Assembly: GCA_916613615.1 (NCBI GenBank)
Contig: OU744723.1
Location: 64,488,239-64,552,238 of the forward strand
From: Steromphala cineraria
Lineage: Eukaryota > Mollusca > Gastropoda > Trochida > Trochidae
DNA length: 64,000 bases
Direction of reading: 5' to 3'
Below the pieces are notes generated by a model. That model made no database searches, was not told the origin of the DNA, and saw only the letters and a list, made by a program, of their open reading frames with translations. Of this stretch, positions 46,890 to 57,125 are shown one piece after another; the stretch's first letter is position 1, and each line of letters begins with the position of its first letter. The translations under genes were made by a program, and so were the position numbers.

Positions 46890-47310
46890 TGTGTTGATTC
46901 AAGTACCTGGATTCATTAAGAGAACTGTAAGTGCATCTTTGAATTGTATAAAATGTAAATATACCATCTTAATAATCTATGTGTACCAGTTGTATGAATA
47001 AGTGTATTGTATTCAAATACAATGTTGTGTAGATATATATTTAAGTTATACCACAACCACATTTGTCAACTTTCTGCCATGTTATTCCCAAGTTTATCTA
47101 ACTTTAACCTTTTGAATACTATTCTTCTCATCTTATCCCTATTCTTGCTATCCGTATCTCTACAAGATTTCATTGATAGTTTTATCGATTGGTCTGCACT
47201 TCCCTACAGTTTCATGTTTTTACAAATGCATGAATTATCGTTTTGCAGTGAACTATTCCGATTTCGATGCCGCTCGTTTCCACATTTTTGTTCAAAATTT
47301 CTATTAGATA
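46890..47310 (+). other. LINE inter-ORF region
   Basis: AT-rich, with stops in all frames; no motif recognised. Separates ORF1 from ORF2. Confidence 0.6.
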
Positions 47311-48316
47311 ATGGGTAAGAACATAATTCAACATCGAGTGGCGATCGGAACATTTCATTGTAAAACATGTTGTAAACAACTGCGCTTGATTACAACAATG
47401 CAATTATTCAATTCATGTACATTTTCCCAAATTGGTACGTCTTTGTGTGAGTTGCGTAATATGTGTTCTCTATTGTCTGTATCGTGTAAGACAAGCCTTG
47501 TATTCACCTTTCTCTGCGTACTACAAAGCCAATTTCGTAATACAAATGTAATCATCCTATTACTTTTATAACTTCAGCTAGCTGGAGATATCGAATCTAA
47601 CCCAGGTCCTGAGACGCGTGAAACTCATGAGAAAACGTTGACCATATTCAATTTAAACACGAGAAGCATAAGAAATAAATTCGAATACCTTTCTGAGTAT
47701 CTATCAGATTATCAAATCGTTGGTTTTACAGAAACTCATTTAGATGAGAACATTGATAACGACTCATTAAAATGTTCGGGATATCATGATCCAATACGAA
47801 AAGACAGAAATTCATTCGGAGGAGGTGTTATTCTTTATGTTAAAAATAACTTTGCATATAAAAGAATGTACGAATTTGAAAATATTTATGATGAAACCAT
47901 TTGGATACAAATATATTTGCCTAAAAAGCCACTCATTCTTTGTCTAGCATATAGACCAGAATATAATACTTTTGAATTTTGGAATCGATTAGATAATTCA
48001 TTGGAAGATGCCCTCGACATTACAAGTTCAATTACGATCATTGGCGACTTAAATGCTGACCTTTTTTGTCAGAAAGGAAACCAACTCAGAGATTTCATGT
48101 TGAACAAAAACCTAAAAAATATCATTAAGGAAGCTACAAGAGTAACACAGCATACTAGTACTTTGATTGATCCAATCATAATTAGCGATGACGTCAACGA
48201 TGTTGATTGCGGAGTTATAGAATTTGACAGTTCGATAAGTGATCACAAAGGTACTTATGTAACATTAGCTACATCTGTTAATACGAAAATGGCTTATACG
48301 AGAGATGTTTTGTGTT
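47311..48316 (+). pseudogene. LINE ORF2, N-terminal region, 2A peptide and APE endonuclease, 3'-truncated
   Basis: From ATG at 47311 the frame runs 86 codons (MGKNIIQHRVAIGTFHC..., ending in a hydrophobic VIILLLL) to TAA at 47569, then continues in the same frame with LQLAGDIESNPGP (2A) and the endonuclease. APE landmarks visible: FNLNTRSIRNKF (Asn), FTETHLDE (Glu), GGGVILYVK, CLAYRP, IIGDLNADL (Asp/Asn), and SDHKGTYVTL (His). All expected catalytic positions are kept. Translation enters satellite at about 48316 and ends at 48352. No reverse transcriptase remains here. The single in-frame stop just before the 2A is probably a mutation. Confidence 0.8.
47572..47610 (+). other. 2A ribosome-skipping peptide in the LINE
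   Basis: Encodes LQLAGDIESNPGP, matching the D(V/I)ExNPG|P core. 2A peptides make the ribosome skip one peptide bond between Gly and Pro. They are known at the ORF2 N-terminus of CR1/L2-type elements of sea urchin, lancelet and molluscs. Here it lies directly before the APE domain, preceded by a hydrophobic stretch and an in-frame TAA four codons upstream. Confidence 0.85.
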
Positions 48317-49527
48317 ACAACACAACACATCATCTCACCTCAACTCACCGTTGAAGATCAAGTGAATGTTTCCTCGTACCACACATCATCTCACCTCACC
48401 TCACCTCACCGTTGAAGATCAAGTGAATGTTTCCTCGTACAACACATCATCTCACCCCACCTCACCGTTGAAGATCAAGTGAATGTTTCCTCGTATAACA
48501 CATCATCTCACCCCACCTCACCGTCGAAGGTCAAGTGAATGTTTCCTCGTACCACACATCATCTCACCTCACCTCACCGTCGAAGGTCAAGTGAATGTTT
48601 CCTCGTACCACACATCATCTCACCCCACCTCACCGTTGAAGATCAAGTGAATGTTTCCTCGTACCACACATCATCTCACCCCACCTCACCGTTGAAGATC
48701 AAGTGAATGTTTCCTCGTACCACACATCATCTCACCTCACCCCACCTCACTGTTGAAGATCAAGTGAATGTTTCCTCGTACCACACATCATCTCACCTCA
48801 CCTCACCGTTGAAGATCAAGTGAATGTGTCCTCGTACCACACATCATCTCACCTCACCTCACCGTTGAAGATCAAGTGAATGTTTCCTCGTACCACACAT
48901 CATCTCACCTCACCTCACCTCACCGTCGAAGGTCAAGTGAATGTTTCCTCGTACCACACATCATCTCACCTCACCTCACCGTCGAAGATCAAGTGAATGT
49001 TTCCTCGTACCACACATCATCTCACCCCACCTCACCGTTGAAGGTCAAGTGAATGTTTCCTCGTACCACACATCATCTCACCTCACCTCACCGTTGAAGA
49101 TCAAGTGAATGTTTCCTCGTACCACACATCATCTCACCCCACCTCACCGTTGAAGATCAAGTGAATGTTTCCTCGTACCACACATCATCTCACCTCACCT
49201 CACCTCGCCGTTGAAGATCAAGTGAATGTTTCCTCGTACCACACATCACCTCACCTCACCTCACCTCACGGTTGAAGATCAAGTGAATGTTTCCTCGTAC
49301 CATACATCATCTCACCTCACCTCACCGTTGAAGATCACGTGAATGTTTCCTCGTACCACACATCATCTCACCTCACCTCACCGTTGAAGATCAAGTGAAT
49401 GTTTCCTCGTACCACACATCATCTCACCTCACCTCACCTCACCGTTGAAGATCAAGTGAATGTTTCGTCGTATTACACATCATCTCACCTCACCTCACCG
49501 TCGAAGATCAAGTGAATGTTTCCTCGT
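48317..49527 (+). repeat. 56-bp satellite, right block, about 21 monomers
   Basis: Same monomer as the left block. 48425-48760 repeats the variant order of about 45266-45600, and 49190-49330 that of about 44400-44540, so the two arrays exchanged multi-monomer blocks. Confidence 0.97.
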
Positions 49528-49732
49528 ATAGTACGACTAATGCGTTTTCCTAATTCGACTAATGCGTTTTCCTATACGAGTTTTGGTTGGTAATTATGCT
49601 GTTGTCCTCTCCAGGCTATAAATATCGCCTCGTTCCCTGGAATACATGTATTCCGAATGGAATGACAATATTTAATGTTAAATAAACACGATAAAAATAA
49701 TTGGCGAGCACATTGAATTATGATCTACGTTG
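49528..49732. other. short spacer with duplicated 23-bp motif
   Basis: CGACTAATGCGTTTTCCTA occurs twice, flanked by the inverted pair CTCGTATAG / CTATACGAG. No gene. Confidence 0.5.
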
Positions 49733-49931
49733 AAAAGCGGAAAGAGTGTGTTTTAATTGTAATGAATGTGTGGAAGATGAATGTCACGTTTTACTGCAAT
49801 GTCCTATTTATGCTGATCTTAGAGAGGTTCTTTTATCAATATGTAGCAATATCTGTGATAGTTTTAATAGTTTAAGCGCCTGTGCCAAAGTCTCGTTTAT
49901 ATTGTCTAATAAAAAATATATTATCCAATGA
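49733..49931 (+). pseudogene. LINE ORF2 C-terminal fragment
   Basis: KAERVCFNCNECVEDECHVL, then LQCPIYADLREVLL..., ending NKKYIIQ and TGA. It carries the CxxC...DECH.LLQCP.Y..LR closing motif of CR1/L2-like ORF2. It may be the displaced 3' end of the LINE whose 5' half sits at 45904-48316, with satellite in place of the RT core, or an independent truncated copy. Confidence 0.65.
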
Positions 49932-49959
49932 ATCAGCTTTGATGTTTCTATGCTCGCTG

Positions 49960-50185
49960 ATAAATTACGAAGCAAAAAGTTCAACCAACCACATTGCTTT
50001 ACTAAATAACTAAACCAAGAGAAAAACTTTATTGCCTTATTAGATCACTAAACCAAGAGCACAAGATCAACCTTATTGTTGTACTAGATCACGAAATTAA
50101 GAGCAAAACAACAACCTAATTGCTGTACTAGATCACGAAATTAAGAGCAAAACAACAACCTAATTGCTTTACTTACAATACATTT
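49960..50185 (+). repeat. ~52-bp tandem repeat, 4 copies
   Basis: AAAACAACAACCTAATTGCT / TACTAGATCACGAAATTAAG units; the last two are almost identical. Confidence 0.8.
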
Positions 50186-50273
50186 TCTTCTGCTGGAGGA
50201 AAAAACTTTGATACAATTCACGTTCAAAAGAAACTTTACCATTTTCAAAATGAAATATCGCAAACCTTATATT

Positions 50274-50903
50274 GGCGGTATTCTTAAAAGGATTTAAGTC
50301 TAAAAAATGACTTAAGTTCCAATAAAAACTTAAGTTTTGACTTAAGTTTTCTGTTTTTACTTAGTCATATTCATAAAAGGTCTTAGACTCAAGTTTTCCT
50401 ATGTTTTGACTTAATTTCTAAGCCTGCAAACGGGTAGATTAAACTTTTTGTTCCCGAATTAAGTCACTTAAAAAATTGTTATTTTTCTTTTTAAATTGAA
50501 TTTTTCCAACAAAAATATTTCATTTTTAATAAATTTTGCATCTAAAAACAATATATCAAAACAATACATTGTAATCATTCTTCAGCAGGTAGTTTCAATG
50601 TTTGTTGTTTTTCTTATCTTTTACCTTATTAGAATAAGTGGAAGGAATTCCCACATCTAAAAATCATGTTCTAGCCTCTCACCTAAAAGAGTTCCAATTG
50701 AAGTCACTGTTGCTAGGATTCCCCCCTTAGCAACAGTGCAGACACCTAACAACCATTGACTTAAGTTTTTGTTATTGACTAAGCCAAATTTTTGACTAAG
50801 TAGCTTTGTGAATAGATACTTAAGTTTCAGACTTAACTAAGTCAAAAGTGAAAAAACTTAAGTCAAACTTAAGAAAGATCTTAGATTTTTATAGAATACC
50901 GCC
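50274..50903. mobile_element. TIR element rich in ACTTAAGT palindromes (630 bp)
   Basis: Ends GGCGGTATTCTTAAAA and TTTTTATAGAATACCGCC are inverted repeats. The interior carries many ACTTAAGT/GACTTAAGT motifs near both ends and no coding sequence. The target-site duplication is unclear. Confidence 0.65.
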
Positions 50904-52004
50904 CCTGATGTCAGTTGCATTCGCAATGGTGCTTGGACACGTGACGCAACGTTTCATACTGCCCATAAGGACTCTTGGTCTACCGCTTGGTTAAAAAACA
51001 CCTAAAACGCGGCTTACGGCGTAGCAAAAATATTAAGAATCCCTCTGAAAATTGACAAAAACGAGCAAGGGGTAGGCTTATTAGAATCGCTCTTGTTCCT
51101 TCAAATCTATTGGTCAAATAAGTCGGTAATACAGAAGGGTTATGAGGACATTTAACAACCATGAAACACAAATACAGATGTTTTCTTCACTACATGAAGG
51201 TTAATATCAGTTACATTAGACCACCGTAAACGTTGCCTCTAATTGACGTTATGCATAGTGCACATCAAAGGTCGGCATGTTGTAATGATCCTAGTGTTCT
51301 AGGAAAGCATGGACAGCTGTTATCAGACTTTTTCGACTGCCCAATTGACAGATAATGGTCACAAAACATTGAGAAATGGCAAACATGATTCTTTTTGCAG
51401 GATTTTGTGGGAGATTTGCATGCAATAAAGGGATTTTACTGCGATTGTTACATTCTTAAGACTCTTTGCTGATTGAATGACTCAAAGATGGTTCCCTTTG
51501 ACGCGTTTGACTCTACCCAAAACTCCCATTTATGGACAAGTTTTGATGCAGATTCAATGTGAAGAAAGAAACTGCTGATGGTTGACGATTGAACGATTCG
51601 ACGATTGAATTGTTTCGTTACACGTGCTAGATTTGGAAGTGATGACCCACCGATTGCTTATACTTGGTTCAAAAGTAACACATTTCATAACATAAACCAA
51701 ATTATTGCGTAAAAATCATTTAAACGAACGTGTGAACAACACAAATGTTGACCTCTTCTAACTTTCTAACTTAATTAAGTGAAAAGTTCTTTATCTCCTT
51801 TTTAATTTTGGTTGGTTGGTTATTTGAAGAAATTGTGGATCGATAAGAGGTGTTATGTTTAAAACTTCTATCGTTTTTCGTTCTTCAATCAGAATGGTTA
51901 CAAAAGGTGGTAAATATCTTTTGGACGGCAGTTTATGATAAAATATCACCTTTCATATCATACCCCATATCGGCCCTTGACCCACATCAATCCTCTGGCC
52001 ATCG
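50904..52004. other. no gene recognised
   Basis: Slightly AT-rich single-copy-looking sequence; no supported exon. Confidence 0.4.
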
Positions 52005-52615
52005 GCTCTCGGGCTGATATGAAGGTCTAGGGCTGACATAGAGGTCTAGGGCTGACATGGAGGTCTAGGGCTGACATGGAGGTCTAGGGCTGACATGGAG
52101 GTCTAGAGCTGATATGGAGGTCTAGGGCTGACATGGAGGTCTAGGGCTGACATGGAGGTCTAGAGCTGATATGGAGGTCCAGGGCTGACATGGAGGTCTA
52201 GGGCTGACATGGAGGTGTAGAGCTGATATGGAGGTCTAGGGCTGACATGGAGGTCTAGGGCTGACATGGAGGTCTAGAGCTGATATGGAGGTCCAGGGCT
52301 GATAGGGAGATCTAGGGCTGATACGGGGGTCTCGGGTTGATATGAAGGTCCCGGGCTGATATGGAGGTCTAGGGCTGACATGGAGGTCTAGAGCTGATGT
52401 GGAGGTCCAGGGCTGATAGGGAGATCTAGGGCTGATACGGGGGTCTCGGGTTGATATGAAGGTCCCGGGCTGATATGGAGGTCTCTGCTGATATGAAGGT
52501 TTAAGCTGATATGGAGATCTAGGGCTGATATGGGGGTCTCGGGCTGATATGGAAGTCTAGAGCTGATATGAGGGTTCGGGCTGATATGGAAGTCTAGGGT
52601 TGATATGGAGGTTAT
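52005..52615 (+). repeat. 19-bp tandem array, about 31 copies
   Basis: AGGTCTAGGGCTGACATGG with ACATGG/ATATGG and AGGGC/AGAGC variants. A ~150-bp higher-order block (GATAGGGAGATCTAGGGCTG, then ATACGGGGGTCTCGGGTTG) is itself duplicated at about 52290 and 52410. Confidence 0.93.
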
Positions 52616-53047
52616 GATATGTTATAACCTCTAAATATTTGATATTTGTTCTTGCTTGACAATTTACCTTGTTTTCACATCAAATAAAGTAGAAAATGTA
52701 TATGTATTGTTAAAATGCACAGGAAAGCACTCTCTACAAACTGCAATATAGTTCGAAGAACATATGACGAAAAGCTCAAATTGATACAACGACCATTTTA
52801 GTGCAAATGATGGAATTCTGTATTTACAATACAGTATTTATCACGTATATACATAAACTATAGTGATTATTTACATGTTTAAGTGTGGTTAATACAAAAT
52901 TGTCACCAAACTGTACCATTGATATACATTGTACGTGACATATAATTATCATAATTTGTGGGTACAGTCTTGTATTGTGATAAAAGCAACTTTCTCAATG
53001 CTAGAACATATCATAATGTCCCCTTCTTAGTCAATGTATCAAACAAC
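52616..53047. other. downstream flank or intron of the 53-kb gene
   Basis: AT-rich. If the GTAAGT at 53051-53046 (minus strand) is a real donor, this is intronic; otherwise it is 3' flank. No second exon seen. Confidence 0.4.
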
Positions 53048-54331
53048 TTACGGGATCAAACAAATAATCAAATCAAAATCATATGAAATACCCAGTGTTT
53101 TTAGTCTGGTGTCTACGATCTTCTCACCTAACCTCACAGCTCCTACGAAAGGGGTATGACGCTCTCCATAGTACACAGTGTTGTTGTAGTAGGCTAGTGT
53201 GCAAGGTTCGTCACTAAGAGTGGTTACATCTGACACAACTCCATCTGAACTCTTCTTCAAGGTTTTCAAATCGTTGAAATACAGAGTATTCCCCACACTA
53301 TCAAACGTTAAAGAGTCTACTCTTGCAGATGCAAGGATTCTGAGCATATTCCCATCATAACTCAGACTGAACACTACATGACCACTACCCACATACACCT
53401 CCCTGCGTCTGGTGTTCACAGCTATAGCGCTAGCGTAGCTGTACCCCTCAGTCAGGTTCTGGATGATCGTGAAGTTATCTCCCCTTGTACTAATCCTGCT
53501 GATGGTGTGTCCAGTACTCCCTGTTATGTGTGGCCATGTTGTCATGAACACGAGTTCTCTCCCTTCATCCGGTGCCATACCCATCACCTTGATATCTTCC
53601 TTCAGAGTTATGGCATAATCAGCATCCAGTGTGCTGGTCATTAACTGTGGTACTCCCCATGTTCCAAAAAGTAGCCTTCGTAGTCTGTCTATAAAGCATA
53701 TGGACGCTACATTTGATGACACGCGGAGAGGGTACCTAGTCATGAGTCCAGTACGAAGATTGAGCTGCCTCAGACCACCATCATATGCTACGATCAGTCT
53801 GTTCATAACGGGAGAGGCCAGTACTCTTCCTGGGGCCACTGTAGGCGTTCGTGAAGTTGATTTTGGAGTATGAGATGGCCGTTCACATTTCAAACACGAC
53901 TCAGCAATTCGTTTCTCAGCCTTGAATAAAGCGTCTCTGTAGAGATCCTTCTCCTGCTGGACGTGTCTAAGAGACTCCATCACTCTCTGGAGCTGCCTCT
54001 TCATGTTCTGGTGACCCTTCTTCAGTCTCCGGACCTGCGAGTCAACATGGGCACGGACTACTTTCGGTACAGACTCATCTCGACGAAACTCTTCCTTTGC
54101 TTCCTTGATCTGTTGCTTGAAGTGTTCAGTGAGTTCCTGTCTCAGCGAGTCGGTTGTGATATTGATACTTCGATGAATAACAGTGTTCATTTTAGAGAGT
54201 TCGATTCGATACCTGGTTATTCTTTTGTTTAAAGCCGTAAATCTTCTATGCATCGCACCAGAGCTGCTACTGCAGTAACACGAAGCCAACATCGAGACGA
54301 TCAAGACTGCAGTCCACACAAGACCTGCCAT
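53048..54331 (-). CDS. secreted coiled-coil / beta-propeller protein (LDLR class B-like)
   Basis: 427 residues from the ATG at 54331 (an in-frame GTG two codons upstream is not a start). Residues 1-20 form a signal peptide (MAGLVWTAVLIVSMLASCYC). Residues ~27-145 are charged, heptad-like coiled coil. A CxxC (ESCLKC) and a Ser/Thr/Pro linker follow. Residues ~168-425 form a propeller of ~40-residue blades (RLIVAYDGGLRQLNL, REVYVGSGHVVFSLSYDG, NTLYFNDLKTLKKSSDG), resembling YWTD/LDLR class B repeats but without the YWTD box itself. Several N-glycosylation sequons (NIT, NFT, NLT, NNT) support secretion. Inferred role: oligomeric extracellular adhesion or recognition; ligand unknown. Odd: the stop overlaps a perfect donor (CCC|GTAAGT), so the exon may splice on, and the propeller may be completed elsewhere. 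An M2 MITE starts ~190 bp upstream. Confidence 0.82.
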   Translation of the reverse strand: MAGLVWTAVLIVSMLASCYCSSSSGAMHRRFTALNKRITRYRIELSKMNTVIHRSINITTDSLRQELTEHFKQQIKEAKEEFRRDESVPKVVRAHVDSQVRRLKKGHQNMKRQLQRVMESLRHVQQEKDLYRDALFKAEKRIAESCLKCERPSHTPKSTSRTPTVAPGRVLASPVMNRLIVAYDGGLRQLNLRTGLMTRYPLRVSSNVASICFIDRLRRLLFGTWGVPQLMTSTLDADYAITLKEDIKVMGMAPDEGRELVFMTTWPHITGSTGHTISRISTRGDNFTIIQNLTEGYSYASAIAVNTRRREVYVGSGHVVFSLSYDGNMLRILASARVDSLTFDSVGNTLYFNDLKTLKKSSDGVVSDVTTLSDEPCTLAYYNNTVYYGERHTPFVGAVRLGEKIVDTRLKTLGISYDFDLIICLIP

Positions 54332-54517
54332 GATCACTGTATGTAGCTTCCTGTACCTGTTATGAACACAGCTTTATTGCGTTGTTACTCTCTCGTTTAC
54401 TTACCACATGTTGTACAATTGCCAGAAAGGTTAAACAGAGACTCCGCCTATCAGCGCGTGCAGATGCAAACTCCTCACAGTGCTGGTATACAGGTCTCTT
54501 GATGTATGGAGCCTTAA

Positions 54518-54901
54518 AGGGACCATTCGACTTTCCTGTTTACACTTATATATGATATTGTCATGATAATTTCACACTTAATTTCATATATGTTTGTAAG
54601 ATAAGCATTTTAGTTGTTAAATATTTGACAATTTGACAAAAAATCAAGTGTATCGCTAAAAAAATAAAAACATCGTGAAATAAAGCCACTCATCGAAACT
54701 ACGATCGTGGAATGCATTACTACGACAAAATGCTGTTGCAACTGATAACTTTTATTGTGAATTACTTGTAAATAGCCCCTCTTCTATCAATCAAGTAGTT
54801 ATCACTAAATTTTGTTAATGAATAAGCATACTACAGCACATTTGTTTTCTCGCAATGCTAACCTTTCAAAATGGCGGATGGAAGCCGCTCGAGTGGTGCC
54901 T
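54518..54901 (+). mobile_element. TTAA-flanked MITE, family M2 (copy 2)
   Basis: TTAA-AGGGACCATTCGA ... CGCTCGAGTGGTGCCT-TTAA, 384 bp; full-length alignment with 33488-33909. Its right end carries CAAAATGGCGGATGG (YY1-like). It lies just upstream of the 53-54 kb gene on the opposite strand. Confidence 0.88.
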
Positions 54902-54905
54902 TTAA

Positions 54906-55627
54906 CAAGACTGCACAAGACACTCCTCACCTGCAGGGCTGCATGGTACGTCTGCACTCAGGCTCGTTACCTCGAAATAGAAACCTTTCGGGGATTTCGT
55001 CTATTGTTTTATTGCTTCGCTTTTGGTCTTACTTTCCGCTCAGCTTTCTATCCTCAGGTTTTGAAAACCCAAGCATAACATTGTTCTCGTGTTTTAACTC
55101 TAACACAGGTTGAATTGACTTGCGTTGTCAGTCAGAAGTTTCGGTAGTCTGCTGTTTTCGAACGGTGATGCAAAGACGTATGTCTTTGGGTTATGTAAAC
55201 AATAGATGCCTTCTATTGTTTCTTATCACTCTATATCATGTTTTTGTTGTTTAAGTATTGGGAAAATTAAATCATTAATAAGAACCCGAATACCGTATGT
55301 AGTGTTGTAATCGCAAAACATCTACAATTTTAATCCCTTAATGAAAAGGGTTTGAGTAAAAATCTCAAATAGTTTAAATGTAATAGTTACATGACGAATA
55401 TTGGTCGTTTAGTTCATGAGATAGTTGGTTTTAAAGTACCTATACAACGACCAATACAACGATTTTTATATAAACAAAACATATTTTTAGACATGGAATA
55501 CGTAAATTGTAAACATAATGCCTTGAACTATGCTGTCGTTACCAAACAATGAGGCTCACCACGCTGTCAAATGCTACCAAATATTCGGTAATAAATGCTC
55601 CTAAGCTATTGAATCACTCATGTTTTG
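54906..55627. other. no gene recognised
   Basis: Overlapping short open frames that begin inside the MITE have no domain and are not called. The rest is AT-rich. Confidence 0.4.
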
Positions 55628-55936
55628 TGTAAGGTGAGGGGATGTCTGGTATATCGCCGCTTTCAAGAGTATTTCACTTATATTACAGCTGCTAGTATTA
55701 TTGCAGGGAGAAAGCCCGCAATATCATTGGGGCTATATATTGCGGTGAAACCTGCGAGAACCAGCTGGAACTAGTGAACCGTGGGTGATACTACGGTGAA
55801 ATTCAGTGAAGCATTACACCCAACCTGACTGCGTGTAGAACAGTTCTTTACTGCAGACAAAATGCCGAGTCCCTGGCGGGATTCGAGCCAACTTTTGATC
55901 CGAAGACAAACGCGTTAACCATTGCGGTATCCCGAA
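55628..55936 (-). mobile_element. tRNA-derived SINE, copy 4 (best preserved)
   Basis: Minus strand: CGGGATACCGCAATGGTTAA (A box), GGCTCGAATCC (B box), ACTCGGCATTTTGTCTGCAG, ACACGCAGTCAGGTTGGGTG, TAATATAAGTGAAATACTCT, and the end CCCCTCACCTTACAC. About 310 bp, no coding sequence; RNA polymerase III boxes as expected for a tRNA-derived SINE. Confidence 0.8.
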
Positions 55937-56098
55937 CAGAGAGTATATGACTATGAAACATAGAGCATATGACTATAAAAAAGAGATTTAACAACCATGA
56001 AACGTACAGTACTGTATATAACTATGAATCAGAGAGTTAATAACCATGAAACTAGAGTAAATGATGATAAAATCAAGGAGTTCATGACCATGAAATAT
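55937..56098 (+). repeat. degenerate ~24-bp array, first segment
   Basis: (A)GAGAGTTAATAACCATGAAAC-type units. The segment is a paralogue of 57205-57354 (same variants in the same order), which shows the state before element H-C inserted. Confidence 0.75.
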
Positions 56099-56500
56099 TT
56101 AGAGGACAAATACAATGTTTATCTCATCGAGTGACAAAGACAGTTTATACTTCCACGAGTGGCGTAATATAAAACTTTTCTGCCTCACGAGATGAGATAA
56201 AGATGGTATTTATCAAGAAAAGACAAATTTTCTATTTATTTATGATTAAATCGATGTATTTCCATCAAAATTGAAGAGCATTTACGTTGAGTCGGCACCA
56301 AAGAGAGTCCGTCACCTAAGCAACAGCATGACGTCATGAGCTTGTCATTGTGTCAGAGCATTGTTCGATGACGTCAAGACATTGTTGTTATCAATCACTT
56401 GTGACTGGTTACAGCTTCCAGTGTTATTGCCACTAGCGACTGATAACACGGTTTATTGTCATTGTTAGATCTCGGTATTTCACCGCTAATCATATAATAA
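56099..56500 (+). mobile_element. hairpin element family H, copy C
   Basis: Begins TTAGAGGACA. Hairpin arms AATACAATGTTTATCTCATC and its complement end near 56217; CACGAGTGGCG in the loop; TGACGTCA at 56329 and 56369; ends ATATAATAA. The paralogous empty site at about 57354 (ATGAAATAT|GTGAGTATAAGACC) fixes the boundaries within a few bases. Confidence 0.72.
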
Positions 56501-56808
56501 GAGAGTAAAAACCATGGAAACGTAGATTATGTGACTATGAAACATGGTTTAAATATATTTATTCACTGAATGTGGTGGGATTGGCAAACAAGCATATCAG
56601 CGCTTATGTTAATGCCGCTCCCTACAAATAATGACCAAATAAGATGGATGACGTTCACAAACAAAAATACATGTCGTGCAAGAATTTCTAGAAAGAACAA
56701 ATGATATGGCAGATATTAATGAAAGGTGCACATATGCAGTTGAAGTCATAAATATGATTTGTAATCGGTAATTGTTAAGTGAAATGGCAAGGCATTGGTA
56801 AACTATAA
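56501..56808. other. array remnant, then unique AT-rich sequence
   Basis: 56501-56550 continues the ~24-bp array (GAGAGTAAAAACCATGGAAACG); the remainder shows nothing identifiable. Confidence 0.45.
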
Positions 56809-57125
56809 TTAGTAGAATTCCAAGAATCTACGAGATTTCTTCATAAAGTTATGAATAGATTTTAATAGTTCGTCGTTTTCTTGCTGAGTTGCCTCAGCAT
56901 TTCCATGAAGAATTGATTGTAAATTGAAACCCTTAGTAAAGAAATATTCGTTCATTCTTCAATGACTATAATTGGGGCAAACAAGAAAGAAGTGGAGTGC
57001 ATCCTCCAAGCGGTGTCCGCATCCACATGCAGATGTGTTGGATATAAATCGAGCGAACTTGTCTCCGTTTAGATCGCTACATCCAAGCCGAAGGCGAGAG
57101 TGGATTACCTGACAAAATCTTGATC
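56809..57125 (-). pseudogene. LINE ORF2 C-terminal fragment
   Basis: Minus strand: CQVIHSRLRLGCSDLNGDKF, ARFISNTSACGCGHRLEDAL, HFFLVCPNYSH, one in-frame TGA, then about 45 more codons to LEFY and TAA. 'SRLRLGCSDLN..L.....SxxCxCGxxLEDxxHFFxxCPxY' is a very typical ORF2 C-terminus of CR1/L2-like retrotransposons. No RT domain; dead copy. Confidence 0.8.

Larger units (their letters stand above)
45904..48316 (+). mobile_element. 5' half of a CR1/L2-like LINE embedded in the satellite
   Basis: 5'UTR starting CAAGATGGCGGAACTG, ORF1 (46058-46889), an intergenic stretch, a 2A peptide and the ORF2 endonuclease domain. The element stops abruptly at about 48316 inside ORF2, before any reverse transcriptase motif, and the satellite resumes. 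Loss of the 3' end is the opposite of ordinary LINE truncation, so deletion or satellite exchange after insertion is likely. Confidence 0.85.

Noticed and set aside
47007..47310. Open frame between LINE ORF1 and ORF2
   Set aside because: Hydrophobic, no motif, another frame from ORF2, and ends inside it; treated as chance.
43227..49527. CRISPR-like array (regular ~56-bp repeats)
   Set aside because: No unique spacers; monomers are contiguous and the genome is eukaryotic. It is a satellite.
43227..49527. Nuclear-receptor half-sites (GAAGGTCA, AGGTGA) in the satellite
   Set aside because: Most monomers read GAAGATCA, and AGGTGA arises from the CTCACC repeat; no spacing pattern supports binding.
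54812..55113. Short frames beginning MADGSRSSGAFN at the M2 MITE end
   Set aside because: The same start occurs in the other M2 copy (33879) because it is MITE sequence; downstream parts are unrelated.
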